From NCBI GenBank assembly GCA_021818955.1, contig JAKASR010000013.1:1-64000 (forward strand): 64,000 nucleotides of DNA, in the 5' to 3' direction. This document shows positions 29,395 to 37,268 of the stretch, piece by piece (the stretch's first letter is position 1; the number at the start of each line of letters is the position of its first letter). The position numbers and the translations under genes were made by a program. Source of the stretch: Acidobacteriota bacterium (lineage in GTDB: Bacteria > Acidobacteriota > Terriglobia > Terriglobales > SCQP01). Under the pieces are notes generated by a model that made no database searches, had not been told where the DNA came from, and saw nothing but the letters and a program-made list of their open reading frames with translations.

Positions 29395-29426
29395 AAAACC
29401 GCCGGCTAACGCCGGCGGTTTTTTTT
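29395..29426 (+). terminator. Strong intrinsic terminator after the YXWGXW gene
   Basis: Stem AAAACCGCCGGC/GCCGGCGGTTTT with a TAAC loop and a run of eight T residues. Confidence 0.92.
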
Positions 29427-29431
29427 ACTCA

Positions 29432-29474
29432 AGCGGCTGCGGAAAACCACGGCCCGACGCGGCCGTTAACGCTT
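29432..29474 (+). repeat. CPIE copy 16, right end only
   Basis: GGAAAACCACGGCCCGACGC followed by GGCCGTTAACGCTTA. No left end; it directly follows the terminator. Confidence 0.7.
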
Positions 29475-29550
29475 AACGCGTAAGGCGGTTCCAAGCAAGC
29501 CCCGGCGCAATCATACCGTTGACTTATCACTCATGCGCGGATTCCATAAT

Positions 29551-30807
29551 TTAAAGCAGATGACGCGCGGCCTGCTTCAAGCGGACTAATTCCCGCCAAT
29601 GCTGCAACAGTTCGGCGGCGACCACGGACCAGTCATAACGCGCGAGCACGGCCTGGCGTCCGGCTTGCGCCAGGCGCGCGCGAGACTCCGTATCCGCCAG
29701 CCAGCGGCGCAACTCGCCGGCAAACGATTCGGCATTGTCGGCAAGGACCACGCCCTCTATACCGGGGCGCAGGTCGAGGCCTTCCAGGCCGAGCGAAGTG
29801 GTCACCACCAGGCGCTCGTAGGCGCAGGCTTCGAGAATCTTGCCCCGGGTGCCGCTGCCTTCAAACAAAGGCGCAATGCAGAGCGCATGCGCGGCATACA
29901 CCGGCGTTAAATCCGCGGGAGTGTCGAGCAAGACCGCCCCGGCGGCGGCCAGACGGCGGCGCAACTCCGGGCCGGCGCCGCTGCCGGCGACGGTCAAGGC
30001 GACGCCGGGCGCCAGACGCGGCAGCACCTGGTCGAGCAGCCAGAACAGGCCGCGCACATTGGGCGTCCAGGACAGCGAACCGACAAACAACAGTTTGGCG
30101 GCCGCCACTTGCGGCGGCGGCCGCAGCGGGCGCGCCTGGGCGCCATTGCGGGTCAGCGCCCAGTTCGCCCGGGGATAAAGCGCGCGATAACGCTCCAGGT
30201 CGGCGGGCGAAAACGCAAAAGCCCGATCGACGAGCGAGATCATCCGGCGTTCATAAGTTTCCAGCGAGCGCTGGTGCAGGCGGTTGATGAGGGCGGCGGC
30301 GGCGGAAATGGGGGCGCTGCCCAGCCGGCGGTGCAGCCCGGATTCCACGTTATGCAAAGTCAGCGTCTGCGCCGCCCGGAAGGCTTGGGAGCGGCTGCGG
30401 GGCAGGTAAAAGCCCATGCGCAACTCCTCGGCGTGAATCACCTCCGGCCGCCAGGCGGCGGCCAGCGCATCCACGCGGGCGGCCAGAGCCTGCGAGCGCG
30501 GCCATACGTGATAACTATGCCGCGCGGCGTTCCAGGCACGCGCCGGCAGCGATTGGCGCTCGCGCGTGAAAAACTCGCCCGGCACGCCAGGCGGTCCGGA
30601 GGCCGGCGCGGAAGCGGGGCCGGGCGACACATCGTAGCCGAGCACTTGAACCTCGACGCCGAGCGCCTGCAACGCCGGCCATAAATAATAATTCCGCACC
30701 CGGGCGCCGCCAATCGGCGGCGTGGGACGGTCGGCAATGAGCGCTAATATTCGCACGGGGGGATGAGTCTCGTTCGAAGCCGGGTTTGGCGGCTCGATCG
30801 AAATCAA
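29551..30807 (-). CDS. Group 1 glycosyltransferase
   Basis: 418 residues, GT-B fold. The N-terminal half has IADRPTPPIGGARVRNYYLWPALQALG, and the donor-binding half has LFVGSLSWTPNVRGLFWLLDQVLP and CIAPLFEGSGTRGKILEACAYERLVVTTSLGLEGLDL, with the E-x7-E type region. It resembles the glycosyltransferases associated with PEP-CTERM exopolysaccharide loci (Stp1-like). It lies 6.5 kb from the main cluster, on the other side of the tRNA integration site. It may have been split off from that locus by insertions; that is inference. Confidence 0.85.
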   Translation of the reverse strand: MISIEPPNPASNETHPPVRILALIADRPTPPIGGARVRNYYLWPALQALGVEVQVLGYDVSPGPASAPASGPPGVPGEFFTRERQSLPARAWNAARHSYHVWPRSQALAARVDALAAAWRPEVIHAEELRMGFYLPRSRSQAFRAAQTLTLHNVESGLHRRLGSAPISAAAALINRLHQRSLETYERRMISLVDRAFAFSPADLERYRALYPRANWALTRNGAQARPLRPPPQVAAAKLLFVGSLSWTPNVRGLFWLLDQVLPRLAPGVALTVAGSGAGPELRRRLAAAGAVLLDTPADLTPVYAAHALCIAPLFEGSGTRGKILEACAYERLVVTTSLGLEGLDLRPGIEGVVLADNAESFAGELRRWLADTESRARLAQAGRQAVLARYDWSVVAAELLQHWRELVRLKQAARHLL

Positions 30808-30932
30808 ATACTAAGCAAAAACCGCGCCACGCAAGGAAGTTTGCATCATACACAAATTCCGCCTTGCCACCAACCACCGCCGCCGGAAAACCGGCTGCGG
30901 GTTAATAAATCCGTCCTGGCGGCGGGATAAAA

Positions 30933-30977
30933 TGGCCAGTTTTGAGGTGACCCTCACTGGCCGGTTTTAAGGTGACC
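30933..30977 (+). mobile_element. Transposon-end remnant with two TGGCCRGTTTTRAGGTGACC repeats
   Basis: TGGCCAGTTTTGAGGTGACC (30933-30952) and TGGCCGGTTTTAAGGTGACC (30958-30977) are direct repeats 25 bp apart. This resembles the multiple terminal repeats of IS21-family elements. No istA or istB gene is here, so it is a relic end. Confidence 0.55.
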
Positions 30978-30998
30978 ACTTAGGGCAAAAACGCGGGA

Positions 30999-31184
30999 AT
31001 GCTCGATCAAGCCGAATCCGTGCATTACAGGCAGGCGCCCAAGCTCCTGGTTCAACGGCAATCGGTTTTGGATGCCGCTTACTTGGCCCATTCAGAACGT
31101 TTTGTCCGGCGGGCGCCGCGCCCGCCGGAATTACCTACCCAGGTCTGGATCAATCCGCCCAAAAAGGAGGAAAAAGCTTTTTAA
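30999..31184 (+). pseudogene. C-terminal fragment of an integrase-core transposase
   Basis: 61 residues: YRQAPKLLVQRQSVLDAAYL then AHSERFVRRAPRPPELPTQVWINPP. The pattern VLDAAYxxHPERFVRxxPxPPxLPxxVWINPP is the usual end of a DDE (rve-type) transposase. All catalytic parts are missing. It lies next to the transposon-end remnant. Confidence 0.6.
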
Positions 31185-31608
31185 TCTTTGCGTCAGGTAA
31201 TGATATCCCGCACGGAGGAGCGGCGGTGCGTGTCAATGAGAATGAGACCAGCTCATATGAACTTGGCGGGAGATGAGCGGACTGTTTGAGTGCTACACAG
31301 CGGCTGGCGAAGGGAGGGCGAAGCCCGACCGGCGCCAACCGCCTGAGAGGCGCCCACGAAGCTCCGAGTGATAGGATCTTTTGGGTTTTCCGACTCAAGA
31401 AACCGGCCACCAGGAGAATTTCATGAGCACCCGCGCGCAGGCAGCGCGGATAGACAACAGTTTATCCTCAATGGCTGAATCCGGCATGGTCAACATCGAA
31501 TGGTAAATTTAACTCGAAACCATCCAAGTCGACCGATTCTGCCGCTCTCGATTGCGGCGTAATATCGGATAATTTAATGCAGGCGCCATTGCATGGCGTT
31601 GCAGTTGC
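31185..31608. other. Non-coding debris upstream of the tRNA gene
   Basis: No credible gene. From 31224, GTGCGTGTCAATGAGAATGA, then CATATGAACTTGGCGGGAGA and several GC-rich stems, has the look of a bacterial group II intron 5' region (GTGCG start), but no domain V or reverse transcriptase is present. Around 31465-31600 I see nothing except a possible tRNA promoter (GATAAT near 31568). Confidence 0.3.
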
Positions 31609-31684
31609 GGGGCCATAGCTCAACGGTCAGAGCAGCGGACTCATAATCCGTTGGTTCCTGGTTCGAATCCAGGTGGCCCCACCA
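31609..31684 (+). tRNA. tRNA with CAU anticodon (Met, or Ile2)
   Basis: 76 nt with encoded CCA. The acceptor stem is GGGGCCA/TGGCCCC, the D arm is GCTCAACGGTCAGAGC, the anticodon loop CTCATAA has anticodon CAT, and the T arm is CCTGGTTCGAATCCAGG. Sequence alone does not separate elongator Met from the lysidine-modified Ile tRNA. Its 3' part is repeated at 34131, marking it as an integration site. Confidence 0.95.
31639..31684 (+). other. Attachment site, tRNA-proximal (46-bp direct repeat)
   Basis: The 46 bp from the anticodon arm to CCA are identical to 34131-34176. Repetition of a tRNA 3' end is the mark of a tyrosine-recombinase integration; this is the copy that completes the functional tRNA. 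Confidence 0.85.
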
Positions 31685-31730
31685 TTTAAAATCAATCGTT
31701 TACATCAGCACCTCCCGCGCCGCGCCCGCC

Positions 31731-31750
31731 GTTTGTGACGTATTTGTGAC
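31731..31750 (+). repeat. Island-flank motif, first occurrence
   Basis: GTTTGTGACGTATTTGTGAC, related to TTTGTGACGTAATTGTGAC at 33977 and TTGTGGCGTGATTGTGAC at 35136. Such sequences often lie next to integrase genes at tRNA attachment sites; no integrase remains. Confidence 0.5.
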
Positions 31751-32467
31751 GTGCGCGAGGAAGTGATCGGTTTCTATGCCCGCCGCATTGCGCAGGAAGT
31801 CAAATATCCGGCGCAATTCGCAGCGATAGCGCCCAAGGTGCGGGAGTTTTTTGAAGCCAAGGCGTTCGGCCATCCTGTCAGTCTGGACGACCCTGCCACG
31901 GTTAAAGCCATGAGCACGGCCATTGCGCATTATGTCTGCGTGGATGTGTTCAAAAAAGCCCTGCTAGGGTTGACTATCGAGCCGCAGGAACCGCAGTTGA
32001 TGACGCCAGGCCGCATGCTCTCCACCTGCCAGCCCTTCCCTTGGTCGCGGCCCGTCTGGGAAGGCCGGAAATGCATTTTTAACCTGGTCGCCTGCGACAA
32101 CAATTTTGAGCGCGATTTCGCCAAGTTCCTGGACAATGCGCCCGATGTCCAGGCATTTTCAAAGCTGCCGCAAGTCTTTGGTTTTTCCATCGAATATACT
32201 GACTCGGCCATGAATCTGCGCTATTATTATCCCGATTTCGTGGCCGTGGACACGCAAGGCACATACTGGCTTTTGGAAACCAAGGGCCAGGAAACGTCCG
32301 AAGTACCGCGCAAGGACGCAGCGGCGGATATGTGGTGCGAAAACGCCACGCAATTGACCGGCATGAACTGGAAATATCAGAAGATCACACAGGAACTTTT
32401 TGAATCTTTACACCCTAATAATTTATCCAATCTCTCATTATTTTATATTGCTAATGGAATATTATGA
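31751..32467 (+). pseudogene. C-terminal fragment of a type III restriction enzyme (Res subunit)
   Basis: 238 residues matching the tail of type III Res proteins, which are normally about 950-1000 residues. The PD-(D/E)XK endonuclease core is intact: YYYPDFVAVDTQGTYWLLETKGQ supplies D and E-x-K. The conserved MWCENATQLTGMNWKYQKI follows. All helicase domains are absent; the open frame begins at a GTG directly behind the island-flank motif. No Mod methylase is present. It overlaps the next gene by 4 bp (ATGA). It is a relic, though the nuclease domain could still be expressed. Confidence 0.75.
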
Positions 32468-33099
32468 AACGCGATCCATGGCTTTCGGAAAGTATTCAAG
32501 ATTTTATCAGTCAAAGAGGACAAGATGATGCTGACTATTATCATCAAATATCAGCAGAAGACAGAAAATACATAATGAATATAATTGAATTAATTATATT
32601 TTCAAGAGAAAATATTAGCGGTAAATCATTTTATAAATTTGAACAATTTATCAAAGAATTACCCGATCCAACAATACATATGATAAACGATTACTTATGC
32701 AATAAATTCATTCATGATATTCCATGCTATGTGATGAGAATACTCGATCTATCCAGCATAGAAAGCTCTATTAAAGCACCAAATATTGTAAATTCATTTC
32801 TCAAAGAAGCAGTTAGGACTTATATATTAGGCTTACCACAAGCATCAATAGTGCTTTGCCGTTCGACATTAGAACAAGCATTAAAAGATAAAATCCCCGA
32901 ATTAAATGATGATACAACCTTATATACGCTTATTGAAACAGCATATAATAAAAATATTATAGATCAAACTATTAAATCATGCTCTACAGAAATAAGACTC
33001 ACCGGAAGAAATGCGGTGCATCGTAATATAACAGAGTTATCTCAAGCCCGTGATATTTTAATAAAACTTCGTGGTATATTACAACATTTATATTCATAA
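32464..33099 (+). CDS. AT-rich DUF4145/HEPN-like protein
   Basis: 211 residues, mostly helical. LPQASIVLCRSTLEQALKDKIPEL and TEIRLTGRNAVHRN match the pattern of DUF4145 proteins, whose R-N-x-x-H is the HEPN ribonuclease-type motif. These often accompany restriction systems. GC content is far below the genome average, so it is transferred DNA. The ATGA overlap couples it to the restriction enzyme fragment. Function is inferred only from this motif and context. Confidence 0.6.
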   Translation: MKRDPWLSESIQDFISQRGQDDADYYHQISAEDRKYIMNIIELIIFSRENISGKSFYKFEQFIKELPDPTIHMINDYLCNKFIHDIPCYVMRILDLSSIESSIKAPNIVNSFLKEAVRTYILGLPQASIVLCRSTLEQALKDKIPELNDDTTLYTLIETAYNKNIIDQTIKSCSTEIRLTGRNAVHRNITELSQARDILIKLRGILQHLYS

Positions 33100-33172
33100 T
33101 TACTAATTAATTCATCTATTTTTCTATTTCAAATCCCTTTATTTTGACTCATATAATCAACCTTTAATATAA

Positions 33173-33936
33173 TTAAGCAAAATTATCTTTACGAATCATA
33201 TTAATACGGGAAGCTATTTCAGCTATCTCCTGTTCGCAATTTGCGACCCAAATCAGCTTTTTAGATGATGAAACACAACACACTTCATTTGGACTGACAT
33301 AACCCAAAAATACTTTGAAAAATAATCCAAGAGCAATAAAACCATATACATAGGGCGGGCGTTTTAAAGCAAGCGAAGGAAGAGTGCAACAACCCTGACC
33401 TAATTTATCTTCACATACTACTGCCCAAATTTTTGCTTCATTCGGAAATGATGTTTCCCCAAGCAAATATTTGCGAAACTTTTCTTCCCATGGCCCTAAA
33501 TCGAGCTTAACTGAATTATATGGTGGTACAGGCATTCGCCATTGACGTATTGCAGCCCGCCATATATAGCTAATAGCAAAATATGCCATTTTTCTGTATC
33601 AATATTTAAAGAAAGCCCTGAATAACCAAGCATATTTTTTGTTTTTATATCAGGCTTCGCGACTCGAAGTCGTTCAAGTAATGGAAAAACACCCGTTTTC
33701 CAATTGGCCGCATTTTTTAACACATAATCTTCTCCGCTTTTATCAAAACGATGTTCGCAATCTACGCATAAAATATAAGCGCGAGTTTGTCGAGATGTAG
33801 TACGAACCGAATGAGTTGTAATCAAGCCCGGCATGTTCATTCGACGATAAAACCCTGCAGGAAGAAAATGACTATTACGCAATATTTCAAAGTGCCCACA
33901 TAAGGCACATGTACCAGTTGGTGCATTTTTCTTCAT
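33173..33936 (-). pseudogene. Frameshifted AT-rich gene with paired CxxC motifs
   Basis: Read from ATG 33936: CALCGHFEILRNSHFLPAGFYRR, then CVDCEHRFDKSGEDYVLKN, giving a possible treble-clef/HNH-like zinc site. The frame is lost near 33588 at an A5 run (GACACAGAAAAATGG-type context) and continues in another frame as MAYFAISYIWRAAIRQWRMP and KYLLGETSFPNEAKIW to 33173. One added A would restore a ~250-residue protein. Similar proteins are found near restriction genes; function is unknown. A sequencing error at the homopolymer is possible. Confidence 0.65.
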
Positions 33937-33976
33937 TAAAATTGTCAAACTACAATTATTATAAAAAAAAATCATT

Positions 33977-34064
33977 TTTGTGACGTAATTGTGACATACG
34001 CCGTCCCGCAAACCCCTCAAAACCCAACAAAACCAACGCAGCCGGGAACTCCTTCCGTGCGGGC
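33977..34064 (+). repeat. Island-flank sequence, second occurrence
   Basis: TTTGTGACGTAATTGTGACA, then TACGCCGTCCC and CCCCTCAAAACCCAACAAAA. About 70 bp of this recurs at 35135-35204. Confidence 0.7.
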
Positions 34065-34130
34065 GGAAATGGGGTTAAATCCCTGGTTTGGTTGGGGTTT
34101 AGGGCCGCCACCGGGATACTCTATCAGGCA

Positions 34131-34176
34131 ACTCATAATCCGTTGGTTCCTGGTTCGAATCCAGGTGGCCCCACCA
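34131..34176 (+). other. Attachment site, distal copy of the tRNA 3' end
   Basis: 46 bp identical to 31639-31684, here without the 5' half of a tRNA. It marks the far end of a 2.45-kb insertion (31685-34130). Followed by GCGCCGGCGCCAAGCGCCGC and sequence partly repeated near 35211. Confidence 0.88.
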
Positions 34177-34350
34177 GCGCCGGCGCCAAGCGCCGCCTGT
34201 CCCGCTTGAATGCCTTCCCTGCAAAATTTCGATAGAGCGCATTGCGGCTGGGTAGTTTCCAATATTTTTCGCACTGCATGCTGAGCAGTCTGAAGTGCCT
34301 CCGATGCCGAACCGCTACTTAAGCTGGAACCTGGACGCTGGGAAATCGCG

Positions 34351-34572
34351 GCGGCTCGGCCGCTTTTACGTTTAGGCGCTGACGCTTTCGCCAAGGTCCG
34401 GCCGAAACCGGACACAGGGCGAATACTCATGGATGCCGACAGTTTATCGTCGTTAATAGGCGCGGGTCCTAAACCGGAACCCCGCGCTTCGGCCTGCGGA
34501 CATGGCTTGAGGCAATTTCTTCGAAATTGCCAAGTTGACGAAAACTGCTGTCCGACTCAGCCGTTAACGCTT
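34351..34572 (+). repeat. CPIE copy 17
   Basis: Left end GCGGCTCGGCCGCTTTTACG, the TCCGGCCGAAACCGGA stem, the GGCGCGGGTCC/CCCCGCGC stem region, one CAATTTCTTCGAAATTG palindrome, and a right end with one change (GACTCAGCCGTTAACGCT). It is intermediate between short and long forms. Confidence 0.88.
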
Positions 34573-34667
34573 CTGGCGGCGAAATCCAGCCAACCCTCGG
34601 GCTGGAATGCCGCTGGAGTAGCCAGCAAAATGCAAGCGCCATGCACTTCGATCCCAACTCAATCGCG

Positions 34668-34673
34668 TATAAT
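34668..34673 (+). promoter_or_regulatory. -10 box of the HicBA-like module
   Basis: Perfect TATAAT 28 bp upstream of the antitoxin start. No good -35 hexamer is visible, which fits an autoregulated promoter. Confidence 0.45.
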
Positions 34674-34700
34674 CGGCATGACTATAAGGTTTGAGGAACG

Positions 34701-34931
34701 ATGTACCATATCAAGGCAATTTGGGACAATGAGGCCCGGGTCTGGGTCGCGGAAAGCGAGGAAGTTCCCGGCCTGGTTGCCGAAGCCGCGAGTCTGGACG
34801 GACTCAAAGCCAAGCTGGATATTTTGATTCCGGAACTGCTCGAAGCCAACGGCCGAATTCCCGCAGGGCGGAAGAGTGTTGAAATTCCCATACAGCTAAT
34901 GGCGGAATATCAGGAATTGGTGCGCAGCTAA
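34701..34931 (+). CDS. HicB-like (DUF1902) antitoxin
   Basis: 76 residues: MYHIKAIWDNEARVWVAESE followed by EVPGLVAEAASLDGLKAKLDILIPELLEANG. This is the short HicB/DUF1902 fold that binds and neutralises HicA toxins. GAGGAACG precedes the ATG. The toxin frame begins 6 bp after its stop. The antitoxin-first order is seen for some HicBA modules. It lies between two island-flank sequences. Confidence 0.8.
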   Translation: MYHIKAIWDNEARVWVAESEEVPGLVAEAASLDGLKAKLDILIPELLEANGRIPAGRKSVEIPIQLMAEYQELVRS

Positions 34932-34937
34932 AGCTTC

Positions 34938-35131
34938 ATGGCGAGCTATACGCCGGAGTTGAAACGAATACTTCAAGAAAACGGCTGTAATTTTATCCGC
35001 CAAGGAAAGGCGATCATGAAATCTGGTACAGCCCGATCAGCAAGTTGCATTTCCCCATGGATCAAAAAATTCTTTCTCGTCATACGGCCAATGGGGTTTT
35101 AAAGCAGGCGGGAATACCGAAGAAGTTTTAA
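34938..35131 (+). pseudogene. Frameshifted HicA-like toxin
   Basis: The frame from ATG 34938 reads MASYTPELKRILQENGCNFIRQGKA; one base later it continues as GDHEIWYSPISKLHFPMDQK, then ILSRHTANGVLKQAGIPKKF and a stop at 35131. Together these make a normal HicA mRNA interferase of about 65 residues, including the GxHEIW-type catalytic His. A single missing G near 35011 breaks the frame. The toxin is therefore probably dead while the antitoxin stays intact. Confidence 0.8.
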
Positions 35132-35134
35132 ACC

Positions 35135-35280
35135 GATTGTGGCGTGATTGTGACATACGCCTTCCCCCAATCCCCTCAAAACCCAGCAAAACCAAAGCAG
35201 CCGGCTTGGGCCAGAGCGCCGCCTGCCCCGCATCTCCCGCTTGAATAGCCGCCATTCAAAATTCCGATGGGGCGCTTGGC
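35135..35280 (+). repeat. Island-flank sequence, third occurrence
   Basis: 35135-35204 matches 33977-34064, and 35211-35280 (GCGCCGCCTGCCCCGC, TTGAATAGCC, AAAATTCCGAT) matches 34187-34250, the sequence on the other side of the distal attachment site. The tRNA piece itself is absent. This suggests a second insertion (34177-35134) at the same locus. From 35281 to 35420 I see nothing further. Confidence 0.6.
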
Positions 35281-35420
35281 GGCCGCATGCTAGGCTGAAA
35301 TGAAGCATATGCGGCGCCGCGAACTCCATCTCCAGGCTTGTTGTTGTCCGGCCATGGCCGGCGGGGATGGCTGGAGCGGCGGCTAAACACAGCTCGCTTA
35401 AGTTCCGGTCTTCAGTCCCA

Positions 35421-35457
35421 AACGGCCTGTTTCGCCCCGCGCGACGGGCCGTTTTCA
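35421..35457 (+). terminator. Terminator or attenuator upstream of cysH
   Basis: AACGGCC pairs with GGCCGTT, with an inner GCCC/GGGC stem, followed by TTCATTTT. It ends 20 bp before the cysH start, so it may attenuate cysH transcription. Confidence 0.5.
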
Positions 35458-35477
35458 TTTTCGGAGGGCTCCACAGC

Positions 35478-36302
35478 ATGCCATGCGAACCGATGGAACG
35501 AACTCGAACGGCGCCAGCCCCAAAGCCGCCGGCGGCGCTGGCCGCGGCGGAAAGCCTGCCGGCGGAGGCATTGCTCACGGCGGCGTTTGCGCATTGGGGA
35601 CGCGCCCTGGTGTTGTGCACCGCGCTGCAATCGGAAGGCCTCGTGCTGCTGGATTTGTGCCGCCGCATCTTTCCCGCAGTGCGCGTGCTGACGCTCGATA
35701 CCGGGCGCCTGCCGGATGAGACCCATGCCTTCCTGGAACAGGTCGAAGGCCATTTTGGGGTGCGGATCGAGGTGATTTATCCGGATGCGGGCGAGCTGCG
35801 CCGGCTGACGGAGCGGCAGGGCGTGAATGGCTTTCGCGCCGGCCAGGTGGAGCGCGAGCTGTGCTGCCAGATTCGCAAAGTGCGGCCCTGGCAAGCGGTG
35901 CTGGCGGGCCGCTGGGGCCCGGCGCCGGCGGCCTGGATCAGCGGCTTGCGGCGGGAGCAGAGCCCGGCGCGGCGGCGCACGCCCAAGCTGCAACCCGACC
36001 CGGAAACGGCCGGAGCATGGAAACTGGCGCCGCTGGCCGATTGGAGCGCCGAGCAGGTGGAACGCTATACCTTAAGGCGCGGATTGCCCCGGCATCCCCT
36101 GTATGCGCGCGGCTACGCCAGCCTCGGCTGCGCGCCCTGCACGCGCGCTCTGCGTCCGGGGGAGAACGAGCGCCTAGGGCGCTGGTGGTGGGAGATAAGC
36201 TCCAAGGAATGCGGCCTGCACCGCGGCGCCAGCCCCGAGCTGAATCTCAGGCTGCAAGAACTGTTGCCGTCGCGAAAGAGCGAGGCGATCAGCCTCGCCT
36301 AG
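35478..36302 (+). CDS. cysH: Phosphoadenylyl/adenylyl-sulfate reductase
   Basis: 274 residues from ATG 35478, which has GGAGGG 9 bases upstream. CysH reduces activated sulfate to sulfite in the assimilation pathway. It carries the paired cysteines ELCCQIRKVRP and CAPC in the middle and C-terminal part plus KECGLH at the C-terminus. Having both cysteine pairs points to the [4Fe-4S] type that favours adenylyl sulfate (APS). The usual LSFSGG-type phosphate loop reads LVLCTALQSEGLVLLDL and departs from consensus. No other cys genes are adjacent. Confidence 0.9.
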   Translation: MPCEPMERTRTAPAPKPPAALAAAESLPAEALLTAAFAHWGRALVLCTALQSEGLVLLDLCRRIFPAVRVLTLDTGRLPDETHAFLEQVEGHFGVRIEVIYPDAGELRRLTERQGVNGFRAGQVERELCCQIRKVRPWQAVLAGRWGPAPAAWISGLRREQSPARRRTPKLQPDPETAGAWKLAPLADWSAEQVERYTLRRGLPRHPLYARGYASLGCAPCTRALRPGENERLGRWWWEISSKECGLHRGASPELNLRLQELLPSRKSEAISLA

Positions 36303-36320
36303 CCCGCTGGCATTTCTCGA

Positions 36321-36339
36321 GCAATTTCTTCGAAATTGC
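36321..36339 (+). repeat. Solitary CPIE palindrome
   Basis: GCAATTTCTTCGAAATTGC alone, 18 bp after cysH, without other parts of the element. It could serve as a weak terminator hairpin. Confidence 0.6.
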
Positions 36340-36481
36340 ATAATGCTCGGCGATGCTCCAAAGGCGCCCTTCACGCCTTCACGAAATCGGCGGCGCGGCC
36401 GCTTGCAAGCTAAACGCCAGCCGCCGGGCCGCCGCGCGGCGGACAAACGGGCTGTCGCCACAGCCGATAAAAGCAACATTC

Positions 36482-36508
36482 AAACGCGCGGGCGAGAGGC
36501 CCGCGTTT
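36482..36508 (-). terminator. Possible terminator of the lipoprotein gene
   Basis: AAACGCGGGC/GCCCGCG-C-GTTT stem with one bulge, just beyond the minus-strand gene end; no real T run follows, so it is tentative. Confidence 0.35.
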
Positions 36509-36542
36509 CCAGGCTTCGGCGTTGCGTTTCCAGGGTTCGGCG

Positions 36543-37031
36543 TTACGGGTGCGCGGCGGCGGCGCGGCGCAAGCGCAGCGTGGCGGAATCCACCAGCGAA
36601 CGCAGATATAGCACGCCCTTCACATACGCCAGCTCCCAATCGTCTTGCTCGATGCCGGCGGCGGAGCCGATGCGCAGCTCATTGCCTTCAATTTGAAAAT
36701 CCAGCCGGATGCGCTGCCCGGGCGCTTCCAGCACGAGGCCGCCGGATGGCAGGAAGGTCAAGGTGGTCCAGCGCTTGATGCCGGCAATCTGGGCATAGCG
36801 GCGAAAAATATTGGGCTCGGCTTCCAGGCTGCGATCTCCGGGGCGGATGTCGAGAATCCGCCAACGGCCGGTCAAAATACGGCGATAATCGGGCGAGCCA
36901 TAAAGGCGCAGATGCCCGGCCGGCCGGCTGCCGGCAGGCAAATGGACGCGGGTGGCGCAGCCGGCGCCGAAGATTAAACCCGCCGCCAGGACAGCTCCCG
37001 AAAAAGACTGGGCCACCGATACCATATCCAT
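36543..37031 (-). CDS. Putative lipoprotein
   Basis: 162 residues from ATG 37031. The signal MDMVSVAQSFSGAVLAAGLIFGAGC ends in a lipobox (FGAGC). The mature part is a small beta-rich domain: GRWRILDIRPGDRSLEAEPN, TTLTFLPSGGLVLEAPGQRIRLDFQIEGNELRI and YVKGVLYLRSL. This fits lipocalin-like META-type or META-like folds but is not assignable. Upstream in-frame residues are read from CPIE sequence and are unlikely to be translated. Confidence 0.75.
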   Translation of the reverse strand: MDMVSVAQSFSGAVLAAGLIFGAGCATRVHLPAGSRPAGHLRLYGSPDYRRILTGRWRILDIRPGDRSLEAEPNIFRRYAQIAGIKRWTTLTFLPSGGLVLEAPGQRIRLDFQIEGNELRIGSAAGIEQDDWELAYVKGVLYLRSLVDSATLRLRRAAAAHP

Positions 37032-37044
37032 GATTATGATCCGT

Positions 37045-37086
37045 GCGGCCCGGCCGCTTTTACTTGCAGGCGCTGACGCTCGCCCC
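37045..37086 (+). repeat. CPIE copy 18, left end
   Basis: GCGGCCCGGCCGCTTTTACT followed by TGCAGGCGCTGACGCTCGCCC. A matching right end (CCGGCCGTTAAGGCTT) lies at 37269-37284. The 170 bp between them are unrelated and contain a CCGGCGG/CCGCCGG stem. Confidence 0.7.
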
Positions 37087-37149
37087 ATCGAGCACCTATT
37101 TAACCGCAAAGCGGCCCGATGACATGCGTCCACTCACAACCGTATCTCA

Positions 37150-37178
37150 TTGACTTCTTTGGGTGTCTCTGTTATGGG
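37150..37178 (+). promoter_or_regulatory. Possible promoter of the exopolysaccharide genes
   Basis: TTGACT, 17-bp spacer, TATGGG. The -35 is good and the -10 is weak. It lies about 150 bp upstream of the first glycosyltransferase of the plus-strand cluster. Confidence 0.35.
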
Positions 37179-37268
37179 TCTTACAGGCCGGAGGTGTACA
37201 TCCATACGGGAACGCGAGTTCCCCCGGCGGTTTTTGCCGCCGGCCCACCCGGCGGCGGCCCGGCCAAC

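Noticed and set aside
29500-29550. A plus-strand promoter (TTGACT, CATAAT) near 29518
   Set aside because: The 20-bp spacer is too long and no plus-strand gene follows.
31751-34130. An active restriction-modification island
   Set aside because: The restriction subunit lacks all helicase domains, there is no methylase and no integrase, and a neighbouring gene is frameshifted.
34131-34176. A second tRNA gene
   Set aside because: Only the anticodon arm to the 3' end is present; the acceptor 5' strand and D arm are missing, so it is an attachment-site copy.
36543-37133. The longer start (MDACHRAALRLNRC...) of the lipoprotein gene
   Set aside because: The added residues are read from CPIE sequence; the start at 37031 gives a normal lipoprotein signal.
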